Made by a program: the position numbers and the translations under genes | Source of the DNA: JAICUF01 sp038250675 | GTDB lineage: Bacteria; Gemmatimonadota; Gemmatimonadetes; Gemmatimonadales; GWC2-71-9 | Direction of reading: 5' to 3' | Length of the DNA stretch: 64,000 nucleotides | Assembly: GCA_038250675.1 (NCBI GenBank) | Contig: JBBSCB010000002.1 | Location: 133,649 to 197,648 of the forward strand | The notes under the pieces: model-generated | Seen by the model: only the letters and a program-made list of their open reading frames with translations | Database searches by the model: none | What the model was told of the DNA's origin: nothing | Shown here: piece after piece, positions 8,624 to 17,058 of the stretch | How the letters are laid out: each line of letters opens with the position of its first letter | How positions within the stretch are numbered: the first letter of the stretch is position 1

Positions 8624-9058
8624 ATGACGCCGCCGACCCGGCCCCAGCCCCGACCGAGCGTGGTGGCCCGGATCATCCACGCAGCGATGATGGTCGGCGT
8701 GATCCTCCTGACCGCGGTGGCGTGGCTCATCGCGCACCAGCGCGGCGGATCGGCGGGGCGGGGGCCGAACGTCGGCCCGCTGTACATTCCGCTGGCGGTC
8801 ATGGCGATCGGGACGTTCGCGGGCGCGTTCGTCGTTGCCGGTCGCCTGCCTCCGCCCGCGCCAGGCCAGACCGCCGAGGCCTGGTGGACGGCGCACCAGA
8901 CCCAGGCCACGATCATCTGGGCGCTGGTGGAGGCGCCCGCGCTGTTTGCCGGGGTGATCTATCTCACTGGCGGCGATCCGCGCGCGCTGCTCGTCACCCT
9001 CGCCGCGTTGGCGCTCTTTCTCCACTTTGCGCCGGGCCGCCTGGCCGGCCAGGCCTGA
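8624..9058 (+). CDS. Hypothetical membrane protein
   Basis: A 144-residue protein with about four hydrophobic segments (~15-33, 50-72, 92-112 and 116-134). A loop contains PPPAPGQTAEAWWTAHQTQA. I do not recognise the family. It begins 31 bp after the OPT gene on the same strand and could be translated from the same message. The frame is open further upstream inside the OPT gene, but the ATG at 8624 gives a protein that begins just before the first helix. Confidence 0.65.
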   Translation: MTPPTRPQPRPSVVARIIHAAMMVGVILLTAVAWLIAHQRGGSAGRGPNVGPLYIPLAVMAIGTFAGAFVVAGRLPPPAPGQTAEAWWTAHQTQATIIWALVEAPALFAGVIYLTGGDPRALLVTLAALALFLHFAPGRLAGQA

Positions 9059-9154
9059 CGACGCGATGCGACCGCGTGATCGCATGCCGCGCGTCGCATG
9101 ACGCGCAGTTGACGGGCGATCACGACATTTCATTCACCATCGAGGCAGACAACC

Positions 9155-9598
9155 ATGCAGTTGCAGAAGGACATGCCGGATCATCATGACGCCGAGCTGA
9201 TCATCAAGCTGTATGACCTCCGCCGGGAGGCGGTGATGCGGCAGTCGCGGCACGCGCTGAACGCCGATTACTGGCCCCGGTCCGCCGAGGAAGCCACCGC
9301 CGTCCTCAAGCCGGAGCATCCGCTGAATGCCGCCTTCCGGCAGGTCGCGGGATACTGGGAAATGGTCTACGGCATGGCACGGCACGGCATCGTGCACGCC
9401 GACTATCTGGTCGAGAACAGCGGCGAAGGGCTGTTCCTCTTCTGTCGCGTCGAGCCGTTCCTCGCGGCGATACGTGAAGCGCATTCGCCCCGCATGTTTC
9501 AGCACACCGAGTGGGTAGCCTTGGAGACCGCCGTGGGCCGGGGCATGATGGAAGGCTTCCGCGCGCGGCTGGCGCGCCGGGCCAAGGGAGCCAAATGA
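9155..9598 (+). CDS. Conserved hypothetical protein
   Basis: A 147-residue soluble protein, mostly helical, with no signal peptide or recognisable motif. It contains LIIKLYDLRREAVMRQSR near the N-terminus and a basic C-terminal tail. Its stop codon overlaps the start of the M42 peptidase gene, so the two are translationally coupled. A purine-rich GAGGCAGAC lies at 9142-9150 before the ATG. Function unknown. Confidence 0.68.
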   Translation: MQLQKDMPDHHDAELIIKLYDLRREAVMRQSRHALNADYWPRSAEEATAVLKPEHPLNAAFRQVAGYWEMVYGMARHGIVHADYLVENSGEGLFLFCRVEPFLAAIREAHSPRMFQHTEWVALETAVGRGMMEGFRARLARRAKGAK

Positions 9599-10668
9599 TG
9601 CGGGCGGAATCGCTGACCTTTCTCAAACGGCTGCTCGATACGCCGGGACCATCCGCCTTCGAGGCGGCCCCCGCGCGGGTCTGGCGCGCTGAAGCCGAGC
9701 GGGTGGCCGACGAAGTGCACGTGGACGTCACGGGGAATTCCTGGGCCACGCTGCACCCCGACGGCCGTCCGAAGCTCATGCTCGCCGGCCACATGGACGA
9801 GATCGGCATCATGGTCAGCCATGTGGACGACGATGGATTTCTGAGCTTCGAGCCGATCGGCGGGTGGGACAGCCAGGTGTTCGTGGGCCAGCGGGTGGTG
9901 ATCCTGGGACGCGACGGCGGCGTGACCGGCGTGGTCGGCAAGAAGGCCATCCACGTGATGGACAAGGATGAGCGGGAAAAGATCTCGAAGGTCGAGGACC
10001 TCTGGATCGACATCGGGGCCGCGAGCCGCGCCGAGGCGACCGCCCGCGTGCGGATCGGCGATGCGGGTGTGCTCGCCTCCCAGGTGCTGGAGTTCCCCAA
10101 TGGACGGATCGTCAGCCGCAGCATCGACAACCGGATCGGCTCGTTCGTCGTGCTGGAGGCGCTGCGGCTCCTGAGCGAAGGCGAGCGCCCAGCGGCGGCG
10201 GTGACCGCCGTGGCCACCACGCGCGAGGAGATCTCCGCCACCGGCGGCGGCGCGCGGCCGCTGGCGATGCATCTCGAGCCGCTGGTGGCCATCGTCGTGG
10301 ACGTGACCCATGCCACCGACTACCCGGCCATGGACAAGCGACGCCACGGCGACTATCGGCTGGGCGGCGGGCCGGTGCTCTCGCGCGGTGCGTCGGTCAA
10401 TTCGGCCGTCTTCGAGCTGCTGGCCGAAACCGCCGAGCGCGAGGGCATCGCCTACACGATCGAGGCGGCGTCACGCGACACCCACACCGACGCCGAATCG
10501 ATCTTCAACGCCCATCGGGGCGTCGCGACCGCACTGGTCTCGGTGCCCAATCGCTACATGCACAGTCCCAACGAGATGGTGGCGCTGGAGGACCTGGAGC
10601 GGACGGCGCGGCTGCTGGCGGCGTTTGCGCGGCGGGTGGACGGCACGACGGACTTCGTGCCGCGCTGA
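9595..10668 (+). CDS. M42 family metallo-aminopeptidase / endoglucanase-type peptidase
   Basis: A ~357-residue cytosolic di-metal aminopeptidase of the tetrahedral TET/FrvX/CelM family. The metal and catalytic residues line up: H66 (AGHMDE), D178 (SIDNRIG), E211/E212 (TTREE), D236 (VVDVTH) and H323 (YMHSPNE). Two ATGs are adjacent: 9595 overlaps the previous stop (ATGA), while 9598 is better spaced from the AGGGAG at 9585-9590. These genes are coupled to the hypothetical gene 9155-9598. The substrate is unspecified; the family usually trims unblocked N-terminal residues of peptides. Confidence 0.92.
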   Translation: MMRAESLTFLKRLLDTPGPSAFEAAPARVWRAEAERVADEVHVDVTGNSWATLHPDGRPKLMLAGHMDEIGIMVSHVDDDGFLSFEPIGGWDSQVFVGQRVVILGRDGGVTGVVGKKAIHVMDKDEREKISKVEDLWIDIGAASRAEATARVRIGDAGVLASQVLEFPNGRIVSRSIDNRIGSFVVLEALRLLSEGERPAAAVTAVATTREEISATGGGARPLAMHLEPLVAIVVDVTHATDYPAMDKRRHGDYRLGGGPVLSRGASVNSAVFELLAETAEREGIAYTIEAASRDTHTDAESIFNAHRGVATALVSVPNRYMHSPNEMVALEDLERTARLLAAFARRVDGTTDFVPR

Positions 10669-10678
10669 GCGGTGCGGC

Positions 10679-12160
10679 TCAGCTGTTGAGCTGGGCGAGC
10701 GCCTTCTGCGCGGCGTGGCGGACTTCGGAGTCGTCGTCCTTCAGGAGAGACTGAAGCGAGGCAGCCGCCGGACCGGTGCCCGCGGTGCGGAGTCCGTCGA
10801 CCGCGGCGAGCCGGGTCGCGACCGGCTTCCGGCTGAACAGCCGCCGCCCCGGTGTGGCGGCGCGCACCAGCGCCTGGACCGCCTCATTGGTGCCGATGCG
10901 GCCAAGGGCCAGCAGCATCTCCCGGGTGATATCCGGGTGGTTCTCCTCCTCCAGCAGCACCGCCAGCGTCATCGCCAGCCCGCGGCTCTTCCGGCCCTCC
11001 AGTCCCTGCACCGCCTGAAGCCGGACCGCCGGCGCCGGATCCCGAAGTGCCTGCCGCAGCGGCTCGATGGTCGCGCCGGTGCCGATCTTGGACAGGGCGC
11101 CGGCCACGGCCCGCCGCACGCGCTCGTCTTCATGCACCAGATGTCGCGCCAGCCGGGGCACGGCCGCCTCGATCCGCAGCTCACCGCAGAGATCGGCCAC
11201 ATTGCGGATGACAAACCACTCGTCATGCGTCAACATGTTGACGAGCAGCTCGGTACCGGCGGTCATCTGTCGCAGCGCGGCATAGTACGCGCGGCGTTCG
11301 TCGAGCGACGACGCGGACGCGAGGAGCGACAGCAGCACTTCGGTCGCATCGGCGCCCATACGCTGCAGGAGCGGCAGCACCCGCGCCCGCGCCGGCCCGA
11401 CGACGAGACGAGCCAGATGCTCCAGCACCGACCGCGGCAGCATCCGCCGCAGCGCGATGGCGTATGCCCGCCCAAACGACGCGTTCCCCGCCCGCTCCTC
11501 GCTCGCCACCAGACTCTCGGCCGCCCGCGCGACCTCGGACCAGTTGGCCTGGCTGGCCGCGGCGTCGGTCAACGCGACCACTTCGTTGAGCCGGTCCGGA
11601 ACGCCGGCATCGGCAGGGTCGCGCTCGATCCGCGCCAGGAGCTGATCGAGCTGACCGTCCCCCAGTGTCTCGATGCTCCTGAATTCGGAGATGTGGACGC
11701 TGGGCTCGATCTGTTCGGCGTCGCTCAGTGTTTCGTAGACGCTCCAGTCGCCCGCCTCGTCGGCATCCTCGGGCGCGGGCGGCGCGATGGTGATTTCGCC
11801 TTCGGCTCCGTTGACATGCACGGCAAGCTCATAGACCGAGCGGAACCGGCCCCGGGGGCTGGCCAGTGCGCGCAGCAGCTCGAGCAGCGCGGACGGCGCC
11901 ATCGTGCCAGGGCTGCGGATTTCACCGACGCCGTGCAGCAGGAGCTGATCCCGCACCGCCAGCACGCCGGGTACGGTCGGAGGAACGTCGGAGTCATTGA
12001 TCCGAACGCCCCCATTGGTCACATGGAGGTCCAGCCCCCGTTCGCCCAGACTCGCAAGGAGGAGTCGGAACGCGGCGACCTGCTCATCGCGAGCCTCGGG
12101 CTTGTCGCGGAGCAGAATGAGGACGCAGGCGAAATTCGCCACAATGGAAGGTGCATTCAT
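10679..12160 (-). CDS. HEAT-repeat protein
   Basis: A 493-residue helical scaffold protein. The C-terminal half (~300-490) carries several HEAT/PBS-lyase-like repeats of about 31 residues, for example the segments with DERVRRAVAGALSKIG, DPAPAVRLQAVQGLEG and DSEVRHAAQKALAQL. The N-terminal ~180 residues are a separate domain that I do not recognise. No signal peptide or catalytic motif is visible, and a protein-protein interaction role is inferred from the repeats. ATG 12160 has no ribosome site but has a -10-like hexamer just upstream, suggesting a leaderless message. The gene converges with the M42 peptidase gene across only 10 bp. Confidence 0.8.
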   Translation of the reverse strand: MNAPSIVANFACVLILLRDKPEARDEQVAAFRLLLASLGERGLDLHVTNGGVRINDSDVPPTVPGVLAVRDQLLLHGVGEIRSPGTMAPSALLELLRALASPRGRFRSVYELAVHVNGAEGEITIAPPAPEDADEAGDWSVYETLSDAEQIEPSVHISEFRSIETLGDGQLDQLLARIERDPADAGVPDRLNEVVALTDAAASQANWSEVARAAESLVASEERAGNASFGRAYAIALRRMLPRSVLEHLARLVVGPARARVLPLLQRMGADATEVLLSLLASASSLDERRAYYAALRQMTAGTELLVNMLTHDEWFVIRNVADLCGELRIEAAVPRLARHLVHEDERVRRAVAGALSKIGTGATIEPLRQALRDPAPAVRLQAVQGLEGRKSRGLAMTLAVLLEEENHPDITREMLLALGRIGTNEAVQALVRAATPGRRLFSRKPVATRLAAVDGLRTAGTGPAAASLQSLLKDDDSEVRHAAQKALAQLNS

Positions 12161-12167
12161 AGGCGCA

Positions 12168-12173
12168 ACGGTA
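12168..12173 (-). promoter_or_regulatory. -10-like TACCGT, 7 nt before the start of the HEAT gene
   Basis: On the minus strand TACCGT is followed by 7 nt and then the ATG at 12160, with no Shine-Dalgarno. This places the expected transcription start at or next to the start codon. Confidence 0.3.
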
Positions 12174-12200
12174 GCCCCGTCGCAGCAACAACGTAACCCG

Positions 12201-13019
12201 CTACCTCCCGCGGCGGCAACGTGCCGAAAGCGCGGCCGCGACCGCGTCCCGGGTGAGCGCCGGAACGTCGAGCTCCAGGGCCCGTGCAATCGCCGCGTGA
12301 GGCGGCCGCATCGGCACGTCTGGGCCGGAGCCCAGGACATCCTCGATCGCCGCATCCCGCGTCACCCGGCCCGCCTCCAGCACGACCGCACGCCCCAGCG
12401 CCTCCAGGGCAAACTCGCCGTCATGGGTCACGGCGAGGACGGCGGCGCCAGCCGCGGTCCGGCGCACAACGGCGCGTTCGACCAGCCGGCGCGAGGCGGC
12501 GTCGAGACCCGCCGTGGGCTCGTCGAGCAGCAACACGACCGGCGCCGCGACCAGCGTTGCGGCGAGCGCGACGAGGCGGCGGCGTGGTGCGGGCAGATCG
12601 TACGGATGCACACCGGCCACGTCGTCCAGCTCCAGCTCCGCCAGGACCGACGCGGCCGCCCGGGCGATGCGGTCCGCCGGCCATCCGAGCTGGCGGGGCC
12701 CAAATCCCACTTCCAGCCGCACGGTGCGCTCGAAGAGCTGGGACCCGGGATTCTGAAACAGGTAGCCGGCCCGGCTCGCCAGGTCTTCCGGCCTGAGACC
12801 GCGCGAATCGATCCCGGCGATTTCGATGCTGCCGTGCCGCGGACGGACCAGGGCCATCGCAGCGCGGAGCAGCGTGGTCTTGCCGGCGCCGTTGGGCCCC
12901 AGGAGCGCCACTCCCTCGCCGGCACAGACATCGAGCGAGACGGCGTCGAGCGCCGGCACCGCGGCGCCCGGATAGGTGACACTGAGGCCGGCGAGCCGGA
13001 CGAGCGGGGCCCCCGTCAT
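12201..13019 (-). CDS. ECF transporter ATPase with intact Walker sites but degenerate signature motif
   Basis: A 272-residue ABC ATPase, last gene of a four-gene energy-coupling-factor importer. Walker A GPNGAGKTT (41-49), Q-loop Q89 (LFQNPGSQ), Walker B LLLDEPTAGLD and H-loop VTHDGEF are canonical. The signature, normally LSGGQ, is instead D141-LPAPR146, so it lacks the glycines that contact nucleotide bound by the partner subunit. The partner (13016-13888) shows the complementary defects, predicting a heterodimer with one working ATP site. Its start ATG overlaps the partner's stop (ATGA). Confidence 0.9.
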   Translation of the reverse strand: MTGAPLVRLAGLSVTYPGAAVPALDAVSLDVCAGEGVALLGPNGAGKTTLLRAAMALVRPRHGSIEIAGIDSRGLRPEDLASRAGYLFQNPGSQLFERTVRLEVGFGPRQLGWPADRIARAAASVLAELELDDVAGVHPYDLPAPRRRLVALAATLVAAPVVLLLDEPTAGLDAASRRLVERAVVRRTAAGAAVLAVTHDGEFALEALGRAVVLEAGRVTRDAAIEDVLGSGPDVPMRPPHAAIARALELDVPALTRDAVAAALSARCRRGR

Positions 13020-13888
13020 TGCCAGCGGGCCAGGCCGTCGGACACGGTCAGCGGGTAGGGCGGCTGCAGCGCGGCGGGCGGAGCTTCGGACGGGACGATC
13101 GCGGCCGCGGCCCGTGCCAGCGCGGCGATCGCAGTACTGCCGGCGCCATGCTCCCGGATCGACTCGCCCGCGAGTAGCGCTGCCGGCGGGCCATCGAGCG
13201 CCACACCGCCGCGATCGAGCACCACCAGACGCTCCGCCACCGCGAGCATCCGGTCGGCATCCTCGCTCGCCACGACCACCGCGGCGCCGCGGCGCGCCTC
13301 GGCGGCAAGCAACTGGCCCAGGCGGGTCCGGCCGCCCTGGTCGAGCGCCGACGCCGGTTCGTCCAGCAGCCACAGCGCGGGCTGGAGCACCAGCATGGCC
13401 GCGATGACGACGCGCTGCAGCTCGCCCCCCGAGAGCGTGGCCGGATCTCGCTCGCGCAGATGCGCGATGCGCAGGCGAACGAGCGCGTCGGTGGCGGCGC
13501 TGCCGATCCGCTCGATGGGCCAGCCCAGGTTGGCCGGCGCGAAGGCGACTTCCTCCCACACGGTGGCGGCGACGCCGGAAAGCTGCGACACCGGGTCCGC
13601 GGTCACGAAGCCGATCCGGCCGGCCAGCGCCCGCCGGCCCGGCTCTGTGGCCGGATCGACACCCAGCACCGAGACGCGGCCGCTCAGCTCTCCGCCGGTA
13701 TGACGCGGCGCCAGCCCGGCGGCCACCAGCAACAGCGAGCTGCACCCGGCACCCAGCGCGCCGTACAGCCAGGTCACGCCGCCCGCCTCCACCGAGAGCG
13801 TGATGTCCCGGAGCGCGTCGCGCGTCGCAGCGGGATAGCGCAGCGACACGCCTGACATCAGCAGCGGAGATCCGGACGGAGCGGTCAC
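13016..13888 (-). CDS. ECF transporter ATPase with degenerate Walker A, Q-loop and H-loop
   Basis: A ~290-residue ABC ATPase of the ECF importer. The Walker A reads GALGAGCSS (43-51), so the phosphate-binding lysine is C49 (codon TGC). The Q-loop glutamine is A97 (FVTADPVSQ), and the H-loop histidine is glutamate (VASEDAD). By contrast the signature LSGGE (152-156) and Walker B LWLLDEPASALD are intact. This subunit should contribute its signature to the partner's ATP but not itself hydrolyse efficiently. GTG 13888 is chosen because it overlaps the EcfT stop (GTGA), as at the other junctions; TTG 13897 is an alternative. Confidence 0.9.
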   Translation of the reverse strand: MTAPSGSPLLMSGVSLRYPAATRDALRDITLSVEAGGVTWLYGALGAGCSSLLLVAAGLAPRHTGGELSGRVSVLGVDPATEPGRRALAGRIGFVTADPVSQLSGVAATVWEEVAFAPANLGWPIERIGSAATDALVRLRIAHLRERDPATLSGGELQRVVIAAMLVLQPALWLLDEPASALDQGGRTRLGQLLAAEARRGAAVVVASEDADRMLAVAERLVVLDRGGVALDGPPAALLAGESIREHGAGSTAIAALARAAAAIVPSEAPPAALQPPYPLTVSDGLARWQ

Positions 13889-14625
13889 GCGAGCCAACGC
13901 CAGGCGCAGGCCGCGACGACAAGCAGGAGCATCCCCCAGCGAAGCACACGGTCCGCGGTACGGTCGCGCGGCGGGGCGAGTGGAGTCCGGGGACCGCGCG
14001 CATCGAGCCCGCGGGTCTCGAGCGCCATAGCTCGCTCGTCCACTTCGCCCAGCATCCCGAGGATGAGGGGCAGTGCCAGGGGCACGAGTGCACGGGCCCG
14101 GCGCAGCGGCCCGCCGCCGTAGCGGAGTCCCCGCGCGCGCTGGGCCTCGAGGATCGTCGCCGCCCGCTGGCGAAACCTGGGGGCGGCCTGGAGCGTGGCA
14201 ACCAGGAGATACGCGGCGTGAAACGACCAGCCGCGCACGGCGACGGCGTCCAGGAAGCGGGAAGGGTCGAAGGACCGGAAGAGCGCCAGTGAGGCGGTGG
14301 CTACGGCGCCGAGCCGCGCCGCCTGCGCCAGCGCCACGGCAAGCCCGGCCCGCGACAGCACGACGGAGCGCAGTGCCACTGTGGCGCCGTCACCCGGGAG
14401 GGCGTGCAGCAGCAACAGGAGCACCCAGAGCGGCAGGCAAACCAGTGTGGCATCGCGTGCGGAGGCGGCCGCCCCCGTGAGCAGCGCCGCCGCCACGACG
14501 ACAGCATAGAGCGCGATGGGACCGGCGGGTGCCGGCAATGCGAACGCCAGGGCGGCAACGCCGGCCGTGACGGCAAAGAGCGTAAACGGATGGGCGCGGC
14601 GAACGAGCCGGGGCCGGTCGCTCAC
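13885..14625 (-). CDS. ecfT: ECF transporter transmembrane component EcfT (CbiQ family)
   Basis: A 246-residue integral membrane coupling protein linking the ATPases to the substrate-binding S component. About five to six hydrophobic segments are visible. The two diagnostic X-R-G coupling motifs are A-R-G 164-166 (EAQRARGLR) and T-R-G 204-206 (LETRGLD), preceded by the conserved FRSFDPSRFLDAV. The start is GTG 14625, whose GTGA overlaps the S-component stop. The two ATPase genes follow with further overlaps, so all four genes form one operon. Confidence 0.9.
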   Translation of the reverse strand: MSDRPRLVRRAHPFTLFAVTAGVAALAFALPAPAGPIALYAVVVAAALLTGAAASARDATLVCLPLWVLLLLLHALPGDGATVALRSVVLSRAGLAVALAQAARLGAVATASLALFRSFDPSRFLDAVAVRGWSFHAAYLLVATLQAAPRFRQRAATILEAQRARGLRYGGGPLRRARALVPLALPLILGMLGEVDERAMALETRGLDARGPRTPLAPPRDRTADRVLRWGMLLLVVAACAWRWLA

Positions 14626-15191
14626 CGCCGCGTGGCCCGGGTAGCCCCCGGAAACCGGCCGGCAACCCGCAGCGGCAGCGCGCGCAGCGTCACTCCGACC
14701 AGCAGGAATACGATCATCTTGTCGAGCAGGTCGGTCCCGACGCTCGAGGCGGTGACGGCCTGGCCCTGGGAGAGCCCCAGGTGTGTGAGCAGGATCGTCA
14801 CCGCCGTCACTCCAGTCGCGGTGACGCCCTTGAACACGAAATACGAGATGAGCGCCGAGACCGCACCGGCCACCAGCCCGACGAACAGCCCCCAGCCCGC
14901 CGAGGTTGCCGGCGAGCGGAACCCGGCGCGCCGCGCGGCCAGCGCCGCGAGGAGCGCGATGACCACCTGCACGGCGGCGAAGGGGAACCAGATGAACCCC
15001 TCATACAGAGAGCGCACCGTCTGGCTCACGACGCCGGTGATCACCCCCGCGAGCGGGCCGGCGAGGGCGGCGGTGAGCACGGTTCCGATGGTATCGAGAT
15101 AGAGGGGCAGCCCGAGCTGATTGACGACGAGGCCAATGGCCAGGTTGACGGCGACTGCGGAGGGGATGAGGGCAAGCAGTCTGGGCGACAA
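14622..15191 (-). CDS. ECF transporter substrate-binding S component
   Basis: A 189-residue membrane protein with about six hydrophobic helices and the LPLYLDTIGTVL motif near the N-terminus, characteristic of one S-component group. S components bind vitamins or metals and dock onto EcfT. The substrate cannot be assigned: no vitamin-biosynthesis gene or visible riboswitch lies next to it. The start is taken as TTG 15191 because no ATG or GTG precedes the first helix; the ribosome site is weak. It is the first gene of the ECF operon and is divergent from the M28 peptidase gene. Confidence 0.82.
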   Translation of the reverse strand: MSPRLLALIPSAVAVNLAIGLVVNQLGLPLYLDTIGTVLTAALAGPLAGVITGVVSQTVRSLYEGFIWFPFAAVQVVIALLAALAARRAGFRSPATSAGWGLFVGLVAGAVSALISYFVFKGVTATGVTAVTILLTHLGLSQGQAVTASSVGTDLLDKMIVFLLVGVTLRALPLRVAGRFPGATRATRR

Positions 15192-15225
15192 GGGCGTCCG
15201 CAGCCGGGTCCGGGGTGGGACTCGC

Positions 15226-15235
15226 GTATATATTT
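15226..15235. promoter_or_regulatory. AT-rich element between the divergent ECF operon and M28 peptidase gene
   Basis: GTATATATTT stands out in GC-rich sequence. On the minus strand TATATA (15232-15227) could serve as a -10 for the ECF operon with a leader of roughly 30 nt. No matching -35 was found for either direction. Confidence 0.35.
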
Positions 15236-15323
15236 GGGCAGTTCCCGCTGGAATCTAGGCTCGACGCCTCTTCCGGCAACCCTCGCACCGCGCGCCCTCC
15301 GGGCGTCACCACGTTGGGATACC

Positions 15324-16598
15324 ATGCGCCGATTGCTGTCCCTGGGCTTCTGGCTCGCGCTCCTGTCACCGATCGCGTCGCTGCATGCGCAGCACCCCGC
15401 CGGCGGCGAGCCGGGCATCCTGGACGACGTTCGCTATCTGGCCGACGACCGGCTGGCCGGCCGCCTGACCGGCTCGCCCGGGGCCGACACCGCCGCGGCG
15501 TACATCGCGCGGCGGTTTGCCGAGGCGGGGCTGCAGCCCGCGGCCGGGGGCTGGTTCCAGTCGTTCACGATCTCGCCGGACGCGCCGGCCGCGCGCGCGG
15601 CGGGTGTGGGCGGCAAGGTGGGCCGCAACGTGATCGGCATCCTGCCCGGCCGCGATCCGGCGCGCCGGAACGAGAGCGTGATCATCGGCGCGCACTATGA
15701 CCATCTGGGACTGGGCGGCTACGGCGCCCTGGACGCGCCGGACAGCACCGGGAAGGTGCACAACGGCGCGGACGACAATGCGTCCGGCACGGCAGCGCTG
15801 ATCCACATCGCGGATGTGCTGGCGCAGAATCCGCCGGCCCGCACCGTCATCTTCATCGCGTTCAGCGGTGAGGAGCTCGGCCTCTTCGGCTCGGCCTACT
15901 ACGTCAAGCACCCGGTCTACCCGCTGAACGCGTCGCTCGCGATGGTCAACCTCGACATGGTGGGCCGGCTCCGGAACCGCCGGCTGATCGTCTACGGCAC
16001 CGCGACGGCGGCGGAGTTTCCGGCCCTGCTCGACTCGCTCAACACGAGCGCGCATTTCGACCTCAAGGAACAGGGCGACGGCTACGGCCCCAGCGATCAG
16101 TCGTCATTCTTTGCGGCACACCGACCGGTGCTGCACCTCTTCACCGATCTGCACGGCGACTACCACCGCAGCACCGACGACTGGCAGGCGATCAACGCCT
16201 ACGGCATGGCGCAGATCGTAGACTTCAGCAGCCGACTGGTGGCCGCGCTCGCCAACCGCAGCACGCCGCTGACGTTCAGGGATCAGGCACCGATCGTGGC
16301 CAGCCACGCCGGTACCGTCGTGACGCCCGGCTACGGCGCCTACCTGGGAACCATCCCGGACATGACCGACACGCCGGGCGGCGTTCGTCTGTCCGGCGTC
16401 CGCACCGGCAGCCCGGCGGATTCGGCGGGCCTCAAGGCCGACGACATCATCACGCGGATCGGGGATCACGACGTGCCCAACCTGCAGGCCATGACCGACG
16501 CGCTCCGCGAGCACAAGGCCGGCGACGCGGTGGACATCCAGGTGCGGCGGGGTGCCGACACCGTGACCGTGAAGGCCGTCCTCGGCACCCGGAGTTGA
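15324..16598 (+). CDS. Secreted M28 metallopeptidase with C-terminal PDZ domain
   Basis: A 424-residue protein: signal peptide ~1-23 (cut after SLHAQ), M28 aminopeptidase domain ~30-310 and a PDZ domain ~335-420 (GSPADSAGLKADDIITRIG). The zinc ligands are recognisable: H124 (GAHYDHLG), D150/D151 (NGADDNASG), E183/E184 (FSGEELGLF), D211 (VNLDMVG) and a late histidine in HLFTDLHGDYHRS. It acts in the periplasm or outside the cell on peptide N-termini. The PDZ domain may recruit substrates or partners. ATG 15324 is chosen because the signal peptide begins there. Confidence 0.92.
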   Translation: MRRLLSLGFWLALLSPIASLHAQHPAGGEPGILDDVRYLADDRLAGRLTGSPGADTAAAYIARRFAEAGLQPAAGGWFQSFTISPDAPAARAAGVGGKVGRNVIGILPGRDPARRNESVIIGAHYDHLGLGGYGALDAPDSTGKVHNGADDNASGTAALIHIADVLAQNPPARTVIFIAFSGEELGLFGSAYYVKHPVYPLNASLAMVNLDMVGRLRNRRLIVYGTATAAEFPALLDSLNTSAHFDLKEQGDGYGPSDQSSFFAAHRPVLHLFTDLHGDYHRSTDDWQAINAYGMAQIVDFSSRLVAALANRSTPLTFRDQAPIVASHAGTVVTPGYGAYLGTIPDMTDTPGGVRLSGVRTGSPADSAGLKADDIITRIGDHDVPNLQAMTDALREHKAGDAVDIQVRRGADTVTVKAVLGTRS

Positions 16599-16602
16599 AC
16601 CG

Positions 16603-17058
16603 ATGCCGGCACTGGATGGCGACCGGGTCATCGCCGCGCTGCGCGGCGCCTTTGCGCGTGAAGTGTCCCGGACCGAACTGCTCGCCACCGCCGCCGGGAG
16701 GATCCGCGCGGCGGGCGCGCCGTACACCTCGGTCTATCTCTACATGCTGCAGGGTGACGAACTCGTGCTCGAGGCCCAAGCCGGCCGGGAGACCGATCAC
16801 ACCCGGATCGCGGTGGGTCACGGCGTCTGCGGCACCGCGGTGGCGACCGGCGAAGACCAGAACGTGGGCGACGTGCGGGCGATCACCAACTACATCGCGT
16901 GCAACACCTGGACCCGCTCGGAGCTCGTGGTGCTGATCCGCCGGGGTCCGGTGATCCTGGGCCAGATCGACGTGGACAGCGACGTCCCGGACCCGTTCAC
17001 CGCGGAGGAAGAGGCTGAAGTGCGGAAGGTGGCGGACGCGCTGGCGGTGCTGCTGTAG
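16603..17058 (+). CDS. GAF-domain protein, free methionine-(R)-sulfoxide reductase-like
   Basis: A 151-residue single GAF domain starting 4 bp after the M28 gene. The GHGVCGTAVATG and YIACN segments match the free Met-(R)-sulfoxide reductase family (E. coli YebR/MsrC). C76 and C100 are spaced by 24 residues, as are Cys94 and Cys118 of the E. coli enzyme. The third cysteine (E. coli Cys84) corresponds to His66 here. The C-terminal LGQIDVDSDVPDPFT is also typical. Reductase activity with two cysteines is plausible but not certain; a ligand-binding GAF role is the alternative. Confidence 0.82.
   Translation: MPALDGDRVIAALRGAFAREVSRTELLATAAGRIRAAGAPYTSVYLYMLQGDELVLEAQAGRETDHTRIAVGHGVCGTAVATGEDQNVGDVRAITNYIACNTWTRSELVVLIRRGPVILGQIDVDSDVPDPFTAEEEAEVRKVADALAVLL

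Noticed and set aside
9109..9137. TTGACG as a promoter for the hypothetical gene at 9155
   Set aside because: At 16-18 bp spacing no hexamer matches the -10 consensus at more than about two positions.
12201..14201. A 666-codon reading that would extend the second ECF ATPase far upstream
   Set aside because: The extension lies out of frame over the other ATPase and EcfT. The ATG at 13019, overlapping the upstream stop, is the real start.
14622..15323. A vitamin riboswitch upstream of the ECF operon that could reveal its substrate
   Set aside because: The divergent gap is only ~130 bp and shows no recognisable cobalamin, TPP or FMN riboswitch core.
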